NCBI GenBank assembly: GCA_030847615.1 | Contig: JAUMIR010000005.1 | Location: forward strand, 111,939,116-112,003,115 | Source of the DNA: Gambelia wislizenii | Taxonomy: Eukaryota; Chordata; Lepidosauria; Squamata; Crotaphytidae | Direction: 5' to 3' | Length of the DNA stretch: 64,000 nt | Part shown: positions 22,273 to 33,724 of the stretch, in pieces | Numbering within the stretch: position 1 is the stretch's first letter | Layout of the letters: each line of letters opens with the position of its first letter | Position numbers and translations under genes: made by a program | Notes under the pieces: model-generated | Databases searched by the model: none | What the model was told of the DNA's origin: nothing | Seen by the model: only the letters and a program-made list of their open reading frames with translations

Positions 22273-22329
22273 TCAGATAACTCACAGATACATAACTGAA
22301 ACACAACTCTGTTCTCTAACAAAGGAGAA

Positions 22330-23340
22330 AAGTCATAGGACTGCTGTTATTGCCCCCTCTTCCACAACACTGAACTGCCTTTGGTTCTGTCTTGGGTTCC
22401 AATTTGTTAAACACCTATACAAATGACTTAGATGGCCTAAAGAGCAGATGCTCATCAAATCTGCAGATGACACTAACTGGAAGGGACAGCTAATACCTTG
22501 GAAGTTAAATTCAGGATTCAAGGTGATGTCAACAGATAGGAGAAATGGGCCAAAACTAATTCATGAATTTCAACAAGGATAAGCGTACGATTCTGCATAT
22601 GGTCAGGAAAAATCAGATATCCATCCCTTATTTGTGTGATAACTGGCTTGACAGCAGTACATGTGAAAAGGGTCTTGAGATCCTTAGTAGACCACTAAAG
22701 GTACATGTGAATTAATAATGTGATGCAGTAGTTAAATACATACATACATACATACATACTTTTTTTAAAAAACTAATGAAACTTAAGGTTGCATCAAGAG
22801 AAATATAGTGCCCGGATCAAGGGAAGGCACAGTACCACTCTATACTGACTGATTTGGTCAAACTTCATTTAAAGTACTGTGTCTAGTTCTGAGTGATCAA
22901 CTGAATGTGTGCAGAAGAGGGCAGGATAAAATTGTAAAGTATTTGAAAATCAAGCTCTGTGAGGAATGGTTGGGGAAGCTGGATATGTTTAGCCTGGAGA
23001 AGAGAAAATTTGGAGGTGGGTGAGATAACCATCTTAAAATATCTGAAGGGCTGCTACATAGAAGATGATGTGTATTTGTTTTTGTTTTTTGCTGCTCCAA
23101 AAGGACCCAAACTTGAGGACTCAAATTACAAGAATAGTAGATCCCAACTAACCATTGGAGGGGGGGGGGACCTCCTGACAGTAAGAGCTTTTCAACAGTG
23201 GAACAGACTACCTTAGAAGGTGGTGAGATCTTCTTCCTTGAATGTTTCAAAACATCCATCTGTCAGGGATGCTGCAGCTCTATCAGGGGTTGGATTAGAT
23301 GGCTCTTGGGAACCTTTCTACTTCTACAACTCTCTGGTGA
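22330..23340 (+). mobile_element. Old CR1 LINE fragment
   Basis: Broken frames encode CR1 reverse transcriptase words: YTNDLDGLK-like near 22418, WGKLDMFSLEKRKF-like near 22970-23005, ILKYLKGCYIEDD near 23030, and FQQWNRLP near 23190. The order matches the C-terminal half of CR1 ORF2. At the end GGATTAGATGGCTCTTGGGA and TCTACTTCTACAACTCT stand for the CR1 3' UTR. Indels and stops are frequent and the RT YADD box is not intact. This is clearly older than the CR1 at 52927-53660. Confidence 0.85.
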
Positions 23341-23344
23341 TTTT

Positions 23345-25785
23345 GAGAGTCTGAATAATACCTTAATACAAGAGAATGCTTCTAAGCTTCCGAAACAACT
23401 CCAACCAATTATGCCCTTAATTATTACCCAGACAATTAAAATTAACCTTCAAAATGGCTGGTCCTCCACTGATTCATCTATTAAAGATTGTTGTTTAATC
23501 CACTGATTAAAGCAATTATTACTGGCAGCCATAAGGAAGAAGCAAGCCTCAAGACAGCACTAATTTGAAAGTCTTACACTTGCAAAACAGAATCACAGAA
23601 GGCCAATACATTTTGGGGAAATCTATCAAGGTAAATAAGATTCTATCCTTTTCCCTTAATGGGCGTTTTGTTGTTGTTGTTTTGAAACCTTACTCTAGGA
23701 GACAACTCACAGTCTTACTTCCCATACTTTAAGGCTCAGTTTGGACCACACTCTCTCCATTCACTTCTGTTTGGAGAAGGGTACATTAGAAATAAGCATC
23801 CATCATTTTGGTATACTAGTCCCACTGATCAGACACTGGATTTCAACACCCATATAAAATCAAAGGTGTATAGACTTGAACAATGTGATCCATCTCCCCA
23901 ATGAAATCCAGGAACAGTTAAGGATGGAGAAGGGTGGCAGGGCTTTATATTGCCTCTGGCCCCACCCTCTGTTGCAGGTGACACTGCCTGCAACTGTGGA
24001 GGTGGTCTCAAGACCACAATTACAGTGGCAAAGATGGCTCCCCTGCCTTAACGGCTCTGCCGCACGGTGGGGAGCCGGAATGTCTGTGTGTACTTTTATG
24101 TGGGTACACCAGAGAGAAAGAGAGAGAGAGATTTGAAATATAATATATGGGAGGGAAGGGGGGGGAGGTGTAAGTACATGTGATATAAATATAGGTTAAT
24201 ATAAACTAGCAATATGCAGGTAATGAACTGTTATGCCCCAGCAAGGGTGTGTTCCGGGAAGGTAGTGCAGACATACTGGGTAGATAACTGAAGACAGAGG
24301 GCATTATCTTACTCTACCACAGTTCTGGAGGATAGTATTATTCAAAATGGGGCATACTGGAATATGAATCAGATGTATGGGAATTTCCTGTGCAGATATG
24401 GAAGCCAGAAAGAAAGATCAATTATGATCTTATGATTAGCATTTACATCCAACTGCTTTAAATCAGGACATTGCTGAAACCAGGGCACAACTCATTCCAA
24501 ACAAAGTCATTTTTAGTCTATGAGCAATTTCACATCCATCCTATCAGCCACAGTATTCACACAGTGGGTCTGAATTCATGAAACAGATGCAGATCTGTCA
24601 AGCTGATTATGCATTCTCTTTCTCTGGAACTCCAACGTTTTTGAAATATCAGTCCCTCTTATCAACATCTGATGAACTCCTTTGATGTTATTTTTGTTTA
24701 AATCATCAGTTTATCTGTTTCTTAATTTACCAATTAATGCAGGCTGAACATTGAGGAATAGTTTGCAAGCTTCCAAAATGATGCCTCCGGGACACACTTT
24801 TCATCTTGCTTGTGGTTTCTCTTCCTGTTATATCAGTATGCAGCAATTATCACAGTGGGGTGTCCCTTGGCACTGTATTTTTTTTTAAAAAAAATACACT
24901 TTATCCACTTGCCATAAGTCTAGGCCATTAGAACATGCAAGCCAGCATCAGATTGCTGCATAACTGTTAATGGAAATCATTGGCCATAAAAGATTCATTA
25001 GAAAAAAAAAAAGTACAGTACAATATAGTACAGGAACACATTAAGAATAAACAGGAAGATTATTTTTCCTTCAGAAGCCCTCAGTTATGTACAGCCCCCT
25101 AATAATAGCTTGCTTATGTTTCTTTTTAGCTGCATTCAGTATAATATGAAGTAATTAGCTACCAAGCTCTTACAAAGTAAAGATTAGAGGATTCATAGTA
25201 TGCCAAACAGGAGGAGCCAAGTCTATATGGATGTCACCATACTATCACACAAAGGGTGGCAAACTCCAACACAGGCTTGGCTGACTTCATTATTTGCCTT
25301 CAGTCCTCTGATTGGCAGAGAAAAGTTGTGAAAAGAAGGAAGACTGTTTGCATGAAGATTATGGGTAGAGTTACCCATAAATGATAGGGAGAAAGAAATG
25401 AGAACTGACACAGAAGTGAGAACTTAAAATGGAGCTAACTCTCCATGAGATCCACAGAGGAAGGGAGCACAACCTTGTCCAATGGATGCGAACAATGCAC
25501 CTGAAACACAGGTGGCCACTCAGAGGCATACAGGCCATACAGAGCTACTGAAACAAACTCAATGCCCCCCCCACATGATGCTGACAAATGCTAACTTTTA
25601 AAATGACCCAGCTTCCTTTACAAAGAAGAGAAACTGTCAAGCAGTAAGTGTATACTTAACATTAGTTTTGTTATACTCACATGCCATTACTATAAAGATG
25701 GGGGGGTTGCTGAAGGGTAATTATCACTACTGATCTGCCTTTGAGGACAGAGGTAGGGGACATTTTACAAAACACATTTTGTTCC
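23345..25785. other. No recognisable feature apart from simple repeats
   Basis: A GTT run lies near 23670, a (GA)n run at 24112-24131 and A/T homopolymers near 24880 and 24990. Open frames here are short and without known motifs. Confidence 0.4.
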
Positions 25786-25788
25786 TCA

Positions 25789-25994
25789 GGGGGAATCCAC
25801 ACTACACAAATAATTCAGTTTGAAACTGGATTATTTGTGTGGCTCCTTCCCATGTAATCCTGGGATTTGTAGTTTTACAAGGTCTTTAGCCTTCTCTGCC
25901 AAAGAGTGCTGGTGCCTCACCAAACTATGAATGCCAGGATTCCATAGGAAGGAGCAATGCAAATAATCCAGTTTCAACTAGTTTGGATGCCCCC
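25789..25994. mobile_element. Hairpin MITE (GTTTGACACCACTTTA-related), copy 2
   Basis: The core words AATCCTGGGATTTGTAGTTT, CCTTCTCTGCCAAAGAGTGC and TGGTGCCTCACCAAACT are shared with 61302-61490 and 9653-9882. The arms here are of another subtype, reading GTTTGAAACTGGATTATTTG and its rough inverse AAATAATCCAGTTTCAAC. The ends are GGGGGAATCCACACTAC and its partner GTTTGGATGCCCCC. Confidence 0.8.
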
Positions 25995-27325
25995 ATAGTC
26001 TTATAAACTGCTGAGTATACCCGTTGTGTACTCATGAAACTATTAAATGATTAGGACATTATTACAGAGTCTTACCATCTTCCAGGATACTAGCTGCTCT
26101 ACTAGTGTTTGGCCATTCATAAACATTCTAATAGAAATGAAATAAAGTTCAGTGGTATAAATGCAGGGCCATACTTCAGGGGAAACTGCAAGCATTATAA
26201 TTTGCAGCTGGGAGCTCATCAGCTGAAAGTGATAATGATCGGACACACTGGAGATCCATACAAACTCTCAACATGATATAGCAGGAGTACATACAAAAAC
26301 CTAAAAGTAAGGCTACCCAGTGGTTTTGTTTGGTCCTAAATCACAATTATAGGTTTAATAAACAGATTGGAATGCAATTAATCTGGAGTTTTCACACTTC
26401 TCCAAATGCAACAGTACAGCCCTTGGTGCAAAGCTAGACAGAAATGTATAAAGAATGTGATTTTTGAGGATAAAAATTGATGCAAAATGCTACTGATAAA
26501 CTATAACAATAAAGATTTAACCTTTTTATTACACATAAGGGGGGTCAATACAGAGGATGATGTATACAGTGCTGAATGTTTCACTAGTACAAATTCATAA
26601 TAATATGTGGAAATGCATATATGTTCCAGTTTTCAATTCCTTTCTCCTTTTTCCTTCCAAGATCTACGTGAAAGCAAAGCTTATGCCTATGTAAGCAATG
26701 TTATTTTTTTTTACTTATCTTCATGTAAACCATTTTTTTTAAAAAAATATGAATTTCAATAAAAATGATAGAGATTTCCACAATCTCCCTTTTCCCTCAA
26801 CCCCCCCCCCCAAAAAAAATTGACTGAAACAGGATGGGTCAGATGGATCAGTGAGTATGAGTGAAATTAGCACAGACCAGAAACATCCATCCATCTTCAC
26901 CTAAGATCTGACAGGTATATTGGCTACTGAATGCTATGAAATTACCATAGGCACACATGGATGTTTCCATAGGTTCTGATGTTTCACAGCTACTTATAAG
27001 CACATGATTTTCTCCAAAATAGTAACAAAAGTGAACAGAAGTTTCTGAACTATGTAACTTATACCTTGTCCTCTTCACTCACCATTATGTTTTGTCTATA
27101 CTCTATGAACTATGTATTAAGAAGAACTCATGTTTTAGGAAATTGATGACAGTCTAAGGAGAGTGATGTCAATCTATGGACTGGGCTGAACTTAAAGGTT
27201 GTTCACTTTGGCCCAAAGAATTCAATGAGAACACTGACATGTAACCCTACTACCAACTACGTTATCCTGTCCTCTATGTTGATTTTATTATATATATATA
27301 TAAGTGTGACAAAGAGATAGGACTC
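25995..27325. other. No recognisable feature
   Basis: AT-rich DNA with homopolymer runs near 26705-26745 and 26800. An AT-dinucleotide run lies at 27288-27302, just left of a fold-back element. Confidence 0.4.
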
Positions 27326-27328
27326 TAG

Positions 27329-27661
27329 GGAGATTTTCAGATGCTCTAAAAAAAAAACCCGCAAAGGTCGGGAGGGGGATGGTGCTGTCCCACATCTGGT
27401 GATCAATTTCACATGCCTCATCCTCCTCCCGTCTTTCCTCCATGCTTCCTCCATGCTGGAGGGACGAGAAATGTGCCACTTTTCATTGATGGAAGTTTCC
27501 ATCAATGAAAAATGGAGCCTTTCTCATCCCTCCAGCATGGAGGAAGGACAAACGAAGGACAGGAGGAGGACGGCATCATGCAAAATCAATCACTGGAAGC
27601 GGGACAGCACCGTCCACCTCGCAACCTCCACAGGTCTTTTTTAGAGCGTCTGAAAAAGTCC
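27329..27661. mobile_element. Fold-back TIR element, GGACTTTTTCAGA family (copy B, 333 bp)
   Basis: The left end GGAGATTTTCAGATGC is inverted at the right end as GCGTCTGAAAAAGTCC. Both flanks carry TAG (27326-27328 and 27662-27664), a 3-bp duplication. The two halves are rough inverse copies: GGGACGAGAAATG and the inverse TTTCTCATCCCTCC flank a centre where CATTGATGGAA meets TTCCATCAATG. The same centre type (ATTGATGG...CCATCAAT) is present in copies D and G. No coding capacity. Confidence 0.82.
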
Positions 27662-27699
27662 TAGGTAAAGAGAAAGCAGGAGTGGACAAGAGTTTTTGT

Positions 27700-27924
27700 T
27701 CTTGTTCTTGCAAGTTGCATGCCTTTAAGTCAATTCCAACTTATAGCAACCCTAAGCTAGAATTCTCTTGCAAAGATTTATTCAGATCAAGTTTGCCATT
27801 ACCTTCCTCTAAGGCTGTAAGAATGTGACATGCCCAAGATTGCCAAGCCTTTTTCCATGGTTGAACAGGGATTCAAACTCAAGTCTCCAAGAGTCCTAGT
27901 TTGAGTCCAACACTCAAATCACCT
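27700..27924 (-). mobile_element. MIR-like tRNA-derived SINE
   Basis: On the plus strand: GCATGCCTTTAAGTCAATTC, CAACTTATAGCAACCCTAAG, GCCATTACCTTCCTCTAAGG, then a decayed core, and the tRNA-type head complement TTCAAACTCAAGTCTCC with CCAACACTCAAATCACC. It lies about 40 bp from the fold-back element. Confidence 0.75.
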
Positions 27925-28655
27925 GTGAACAGGACCATTACTTAACAGGAACATCACACAACAATGTATATGTTTCATCTGCAGGTGATAAAAACATAAT
28001 GAATAAACATGTGTCAACTGAGTCATTAAAATTCCATGCAGCAATTATACTCTGAAAACTCCATTTCTAACATTGTAAGCTTTGAACTTATTTTAATAAA
28101 AGATGTATGCCAGGGTGGGGAGAGAGAAGAGTGCATGACTCCAGATCTACATTGCACATCTTAGATGAGGATTTTTTTAAATGACATTAGCAATTTTGAT
28201 ATGAAAATATATTAACTAAAGAATTACCTTAGCCATTTTTTCAATTGTCTTGGATGGTTATGATAGCATTGGGGCAGAGAAAATGATTAATTAAGTACAG
28301 ATGGCTTTGAGGTTATATATCTTATTGCATTACATTGTTAGAGGGAAACAGAAATCGACAAAAGTAAAAATAGAATTCGTTGTCTTTTCAAAATTAAGCA
28401 CAAAATTAAATAACTCATTTGCAAATCATGCATTCCTAGCATCCAGGAAATATGCAAGAAGATGCCAAACCCAGATTTACTTCATAATGTTACTGAGGGG
28501 GGACTCTGATATCCACATGGCTGGTGCCTTTCATATTGGCAGGGTTGCAAGTTTTAGAGGAGTTATCCAAGGTGCCAGGCCCTAAACCCAGAACTGCCGA
28601 GCCAACGGTGGTGGACATTGTCATCCTATGCTAGTCTCCCATGTACACCATTTCT
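27925..28655. other. No recognisable feature
   Basis: AT-rich spacer; no gene or repeat hallmark noticed. Confidence 0.4.
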
Positions 28656-28656
28656 A

Positions 28657-29285
28657 AGGGCTTGTCTAAACAGTGAAAATACTCATCATAGAATTTGAGG
28701 AGAATACCTTTGGTCCCAATGGGATCCCACATCATTTCACTGTATTCCGAATGTGCGGGGAAAACATGTTATGTAATGTACTCTGTGGGGAAAGCGTTTG
28801 TGGCTTCCCCAAAGTTGTTTTTGTTTGTTTTTTTTTTTTTAACTACAATGGAAATGTGCATTTCTGCTTGTTAGGACAACCAATATGCTTTGCTGAGCTT
28901 TTCCGCAGAAGTGGAAAGCTGAGTGGTCAGATGTATGTGGGGGGGTGTAGCTTGCTGGCAAGGCAGCACCTAGATTTGCCATGTTGGATTTTTGCCATAG
29001 CAATCATGTACTAAGGCGATGAAACACACACACCCCCCCATTTATTCAAGTGGAAGGTTGCACGTCTGCACCTTAGATTTGCTTTTTAAAAAATACTGTT
29101 TGGTGGCAGCAACAGGTAAGAATAACAACATGAATAATTCACCATATTGATTTGCAGGCATGCCTGTTTGAACATCAAACATGGATAGCTTCATATACCT
29201 GCGATTTTGGAAAAAACCCTGGAGACAAATGAAAGATGTTACTGAGCACCAAACCACATTTTATTGCCTCATATAGACAAGCCCT
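28657..29285 (+). mobile_element. Non-autonomous DNA transposon (GGGCTTGTCTAAAC family), copy H1
   Basis: The left end AGGGCTTGTCTAAACAGTG is inverted at the right end as TATAGACAAGCCCT. Diagnostic inner words are GAAAATACTCATCATAGAAT, CAATGGGATCCCA, a TTTTAACTACAATGGAAATG block and CCATGTTGGATTTTTGCC. H2 at 55790-56440 has the same order over about 650 bp, and H3 at 62936-63409 is a partial copy on the other strand. The end sequence resembles hAT TIRs, but no 8-bp duplication could be confirmed. No transposase frame is present. Confidence 0.75.
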
Positions 29286-29289
29286 ACAA

Positions 29290-29855
29290 TCACTTACTTG
29301 AAAATAAGTCTACCACAGGATTTGCTTAGTATCCTATAGACTGTAGTCAGCTATATTAATACTCCAAGCAATAACATGGCATTATTTTTGGCACAACTTC
29401 ATGAAGCAGGTGATGATTATTCCCATTTCAAAAACATAGCCCAGAGGAACAATGGTTATCATGCCGACATGCTAGCTTTCTGCACATAGAAAGCTGAAAT
29501 GGTATTGAATCTGCATCCTCAGGAGGTACAGTCTTCCTTTCCTAGATGTGCAAAATTGAAGCAAAGATGACACATGAGTTGCAGAGCAAAAACAACACAG
29601 AAACAGTGAAAATATAGTTTTATTTAGACCATGTAATTTTTCAAATGCCTTGGGGCCAAACACAGCACTCTTTCTTTAGACTTTTTCACAATATGTGAAA
29701 ACTGACAAGTAATGCAAGTGGAAGTCTACCTCCAGTATTAGGAGATAGATCCCTATCAAAGGAGGCTAGACTGCCTACCTGCCTTTGTCCTTCCAGTGGC
29801 AGGCAAATTCCTTTTTGTTCAGTCAGCAACAGACTTTGTTTGCCTTTAATTGAAT
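29290..29855. other. No recognisable feature
   Basis: Nothing recognised on either strand. Confidence 0.4.
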
Positions 29856-29859
29856 GGGT

Positions 29860-30000
29860 CCTATTTTCCTTTTTACTGTGTGTTTTTATATTGTGTATTT
29901 GTTTGTTTGCTTGTCTGTTCCTACTATAATTTAATAATATTTGTTCTATTTAATTGTAAGCTACCTTAATTTTTTGGGAAGAAAACCAGGATTCAATGAA
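29860..30000 (+). mobile_element. Decayed L2-type LINE 3' UTR
   Basis: TTTTTATATTGTGTATTTG, TTTGTTCTATTTAATTGTAAG and GCTACCTTAATTTTTTGGGA resemble the L2 3' end (compare TTGTAAGCCGCC at 22190). No coding part and no repeat tail remain. Confidence 0.5.
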
Positions 30001-30138
30001 CTCAATCAAATGTTATCTTTATCTATGTCTGCTATTTTTTCAGGGCAAAGAAATCAAAATCTGTAAAGTAGTTGCAGCCCAAAGTGGAAGGAAATTTTAC
30101 TGAAATCAGTTGGGCTCTCTTTCACTAAGGATGGCTAA

Positions 30139-30467
30139 TGACTTTTTCGGATGTCTCAAATACAACGCAAGCAGTCTCGTCGTGTTGCGAGGCTGCTGCA
30201 CTGCAGGGCGTCCCTTTTGGATGACGCTCTCCCCTGCCGGTACTGTTGCGGTACTGCAGGGACATTTGAGCGTTATATTTCGCCGATTTTTACTCACGAA
30301 AGTTAATCGTGATTAAAAACCGGCGAAATATAATGCTCAAATGTCCCCGCGGTACCACAACAGTACCGGCAGGGGAGAGCGTCACCCGAAAGGGACGCCC
30401 TGCAGCGCAGCAGCCTCGCAACGTGACGAGGCTGCTTGCGTTGTATTTGAGACATCCGAAAAAGTCC
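30139..30467. mobile_element. Near-perfect palindromic TIR element (copy C, 329 bp, CpG-rich)
   Basis: The left end TGACTTTTTCGGATG pairs with the right end CATCCGAAAAAGTCC. TAA lies on both sides (30136-30138 and 30468-30470), a 3-bp target duplication. The halves are inverse copies over about 155 bp with roughly a dozen differences, several of them CG/TG or CG/CA changes as expected from CpG decay. The loop is about 10 bp (near 30296-30308). It contains many CpG sites unlike the flanks, so it looks younger than most repeats here. It has no open frame of its own; frames crossing it only mirror each other. Confidence 0.9.
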
Positions 30468-30469
30468 TA

Positions 30470-30840
30470 AGACTGACATTCATGGCCTTTGCTAATAGAA
30501 TCAGGGCAATCAAAATGGAGAACAGTCCATTCTGCATGTTTAAAACCTTGGCAGCTTCATAAGGCTGAAGAAAATGAAATGCCTTGAAATATTTATTATT
30601 GACCCTGTCCACACTTCCAAGGAAGAGAAAAACCCACTAAATTTTGATGGGTCTTTCTGCCCCTTTCCACACAATGTTACCCCTCATAGGGATAATCTTC
30701 ACCAGTGATTAGAAAAAGCAAGCAAGAGGAGATAAAAACAAACAAACCCTTTCAGCATTTTTTAAAACAATAAACAAAGAAACATCAAGTTTCTATATGG
30801 ACACAGTTATACTACTAGGCATAACATAACAGTCCAGATC
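30470..30840. other. No recognisable feature
   Basis: Spacer between two DNA transposons; nothing recognised. Confidence 0.4.
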
Positions 30841-30845
30841 TGAAG

Positions 30846-30974
30846 TACAGTCAACTTCTGGTGTTCAGCTAATTGAAAATAGGATTCCCTATTAGCCATG
30901 GTTTCAGGTATCTATGTTTTTGTTTTTTTGTTTTTTAGGTATGTATCCCCAGTGGATACAGGGGTTGACCTGTA
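30846..30974. mobile_element. Tigger-like (Tc1/mariner, pogo) MITE
   Basis: The ends TACAGTCAACTTCTGGTG and GGATACAGGGGTTGACCTGTA form an imperfect inverted repeat (TACAG-GTCAAC) with TA at each edge. The inner phrase TTAGCCATGGTTTCAGGTAT, followed by GTATCCCCAGTGGATAC, is typical of Tigger-type MITEs in amniotes. It is about 129 bp, non-coding and moderately decayed. Confidence 0.7.
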
Positions 30975-31199
30975 ATCTAAGGGTCTGCCTGCAATGTTCA
31001 CCCTATATTGATTTATTCATGTGGATGCCAGTGTGAACATCATCTTAGAAGCCTGCCTCCTATGAACCAGTACCATTGTTAAAGTGACAATCATGTGGCA
31101 CCATAAAATGATTTCCCAAGGTATATACACACTTGATTGGGGTGTAATGGGAGTAGATAGTGATGTCAGAAAGAAATGCTACATCTTAACACCACATCT

Positions 31200-31320
31200 A
31201 TATACAACTGCAGATCAGGCAAACACCTCACACATCTGAAGAAGTTGACTATAGTCTATGAAAGCTTTTGCAATGATAAATGTGTTAACCTTTAAAGGCT
31301 AAGGCTATAATACTCATTTG
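31200..31320 (+). repeat. Possible terminal piece of a CATCTGAAGAAG-type repeat
   Basis: ACATCTGAAGAAGTTGACTAT, AGTCTATGAAAGCTTTTGC, AATGATAAATGTGTTAACC and TTTAAAGGC follow the same plan as 54430-54510 (TCTGATAAAGAAGCCAG, AAGCTTTGAAAACTTGG). Both resemble the end of a repeat common in amniotes. Only one arm is visible here. Confidence 0.45.
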
Positions 31321-31780
31321 TATATACCCAAAGATCAGTCACTACCTAAAACATACACCACCCATTATGAGACAATCAGCCAAATCTTGTTATTTAGAAT
31401 CATATTTAATTTGTAACATGATTATGTACTTTTTTTAAAAAAAGGTCAAATATGAACTGCTTGTTTTAAGTTTTAACATGAAACTGCCAGACTCAGAGCT
31501 TACTACAAAAGGGCACACAAATTGATACTTCTAAGCCAGATAAAGAAATAAGGATTTAGGGCATACAAAATCAATTAAGCAATCTTGCGCTAGTTCTTCT
31601 AGGACCCAAGCACTGTGCAAGAACATGTTTGTATATATTTTGTAGCTCTTTTTTATTTAAAGGGGTGATTGGCTGTAGAGTGTCATGTAAAACTGACCTA
31701 AATTTAAACTGAGTGCATGTTTTTGATACTTCACCTGATGTAAGAGCTGGCAATTATCTTTTCCTTTTTGAAACAATCAC
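31320..31780. other. No recognisable feature
   Basis: AT-rich spacer; nothing recognised. Confidence 0.4.
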
Positions 31781-31783
31781 TAA

Positions 31784-32356
31784 GGAGATTATCAGACAGG
31801 TATGAAGTCCCTGTCACAGCACAGTGATAAAACTTTTTCAGACCTACCTTAGTAGTGTTGACAGGGCAGCCCAGGAGTGAATGGAGATCTAGCGGAGCTC
31901 CGTTCACATCCTGGAAAGAAATCGTGCCTGTTGCCATGAAAAGACACAAGCACAGGAAATTTAAATTTAAAAAGAAAAATAAAATAGAAAAAGTGACAGC
32001 AAGCACAAAAACACACTTTAAAACTTCCAAGTAAACCAGGGAAGCTTTTAAAATTGTGTCACTTACCTTGATGTCCCGATCTCACCAGAACACCAGGAAG
32101 TGTTCTGGAAGGGACCTCCCATTGATGCTGGGATCTCACCAGTGAAACGGGGCACCTTTTCTGTCACAGTCAAATCTGTGACAGGAACAGAACAGGTGAT
32201 CTATTGATGGCTTATGCCATCAATAAAAAGCAGTGCCAGTGAAATGGCAGCAGAATGAGTGCATTATGAGATGGGAATGATGTCATCTGAAAAGGGAGTC
32301 CTTCAGCGATCTCCTGGCATCATTATAATGCTGTTTTTAGAGTGTCTGATAATATC
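31784..32356 (-). mobile_element. Non-autonomous TIR transposon (copy D, 573 bp)
   Basis: The left end GGAGATTATCAGACAGG is inverted at the right as AGTGTCTGATAATATC. TAA flanks both sides (31781-31783 and 32357-32359). Internal order is the reverse of copies A, E and F: the block around GGAGTGAATGGAGATC comes first and the palindrome ATTGATGGCTTATGCCATCAAT comes near 32203-32225. On the minus strand CAAGGTAAGT (32061-32070) and AAGGTAGGTC (31841-31850) match donor-splice-like positions in the other copies. Confidence 0.85.
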
Positions 32357-32359
32357 TAA

Positions 32360-32975
32360 AGATTTCAGGTTGCTAATACGCCAACCCCAAAACTCTGGCT
32401 ATGCTTCTAAAGCAAAAACTATGGTCAAGACAAATGTGTGAACACACATGCCTCACCCTAGGGATCAATGGGAATTCCAATTGGCTCATGTTTTCTGTGA
32501 AGAACTTTCCAAACTTTGAACAATTCATCATAAATTCAACATAAAGCACTGGCAACTTTTTTTTTTTTTTAAGTGAATGAGAGAGAAAGTGAAAATGATC
32601 ACTTTGCCCATCAAGGAAGAGAAGTTTGTGTGCTCAGCTCTTAAAACTCTAGATTTGAAATCCAGCGTATTTAACCATGGTAGTGCTGCTGAATTAAGGT
32701 TGTTGCTGTAGATTACAGTCTCCTCATCCTGTAAAGAGAGCTTTCTGTGTGGTACAGCAGTGTTGAAGCTGAGTAAACATTAACAATCCTGGTCTTCCTT
32801 CCCTTCACACATTCCTTTGGACTACCTGAAGGAGTTTCTATTTTTTAGAAACCCATCTGCATCCCTCAATTTTATTTAAAATGTTCAACAGCTATTTAAG
32901 AATACAAGTGGGACCAAAATTAAGGATGAGTAGATGTGGTTTAACTAATTTTGGCTAGCAATATTCCGTCTCTAA
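32360..32975. other. No recognisable feature
   Basis: Includes a T-run near 32558. No gene or repeat hallmark seen. Confidence 0.4.
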
Positions 32976-32976
32976 A

Positions 32977-33718
32977 TGATTCCCCCATTAATCTTGTTTT
33001 CTTTTCCACAAGGGGGCTGCTGGGCTCGGCCAGCAGCCTTCTTGCAGCCCACCTGGCTCCCCTGGACAATCAGCCGGCATGGGGGCCACCATGTCTGGTG
33101 TCCTCTTCCCAGCCTGCCCCATGGGCCAGGAGAGGGGCATGAAGGCCCAGCCAATTGGAGCGAGTTTCCGCTTCTCTGATTGGCTGACCCAGTGGAGGGG
33201 GAGGGTCTTCTGGCCAGTGCATCCGGCATGACCAGATGACATGCCTGGCTGTGCTGGGAATGGATATATATCCAGCCCCGGTTGCAGAGGCCTCAGTGGC
33301 TTGCCAGGAGCCGAAGACCCACCCTCCCTCCCTCTTTTTCTAGTGCATGCAGTTAATAGCATAGGATTGTGCTTTGTATTATTTTCATGTCACAGCTTTT
33401 ATAGGCAACTAGCATGGGTCCTGATCCAGGGTAAACGACCAGGGGCAGGGTCTCCATCGAGGTCAAGGTCAAATTCACAGAGACTTCCTCCCTTCCTTTT
33501 ATAATCTCGTTTCACAGGGGTGGGGAGAGTCATCAAGCAGGTGGAGCTTGGCCAGGATTCCTCCCCTCAATGCGACAAGGTGTCGGTGGTGACCAACAGC
33601 AGTCCATTGACCAATAGTGGGTTGGTTGATGAAGAGATTTGGACCCATGTGATTGCGCCAACCATTTACAGCTGTTACCAAAGTTGCGGCCTTTTTATTA
33701 TTAATATCAAAACAACAT
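32977..33718 (+). mobile_element. Putative solo LTR with TCTAAA duplication
   Basis: A GC-rich 742-bp block begins TGATTCCCCC and is flanked by TCTAAA on both sides (32971-32976 and 33719-33724), a 6-bp target duplication. A TATA-like GGATATATATCC lies near 33258, followed by a GC-rich leader. The end has CCAAAGTTGCGGCCTTTTTA, similar to the AATAAAGT-GGCC end of the LTR at 49509-50307. No gag or pol and no second LTR are attached, so a solo LTR is the best reading. Gypsy-type is my guess. Overlapping open frames in it have no known domain. Confidence 0.68.
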
Positions 33719-33724
33719 TCTAAA

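Noticed and set aside
30106..30612. Open frames of 63-76 codons on both strands around 30.1-30.6 kb.
   Set aside because: They mirror each other because they lie in the arms of the palindromic element; no coding signal is present.
32972..33504. Overlapping open frames up to 124 codons in the GC-rich block, considered as a CpG-island gene.
   Set aside because: GC-rich DNA has few stops; the flanking 6-bp duplication and LTR-like layout explain the block better, and no peptide motif was recognised.
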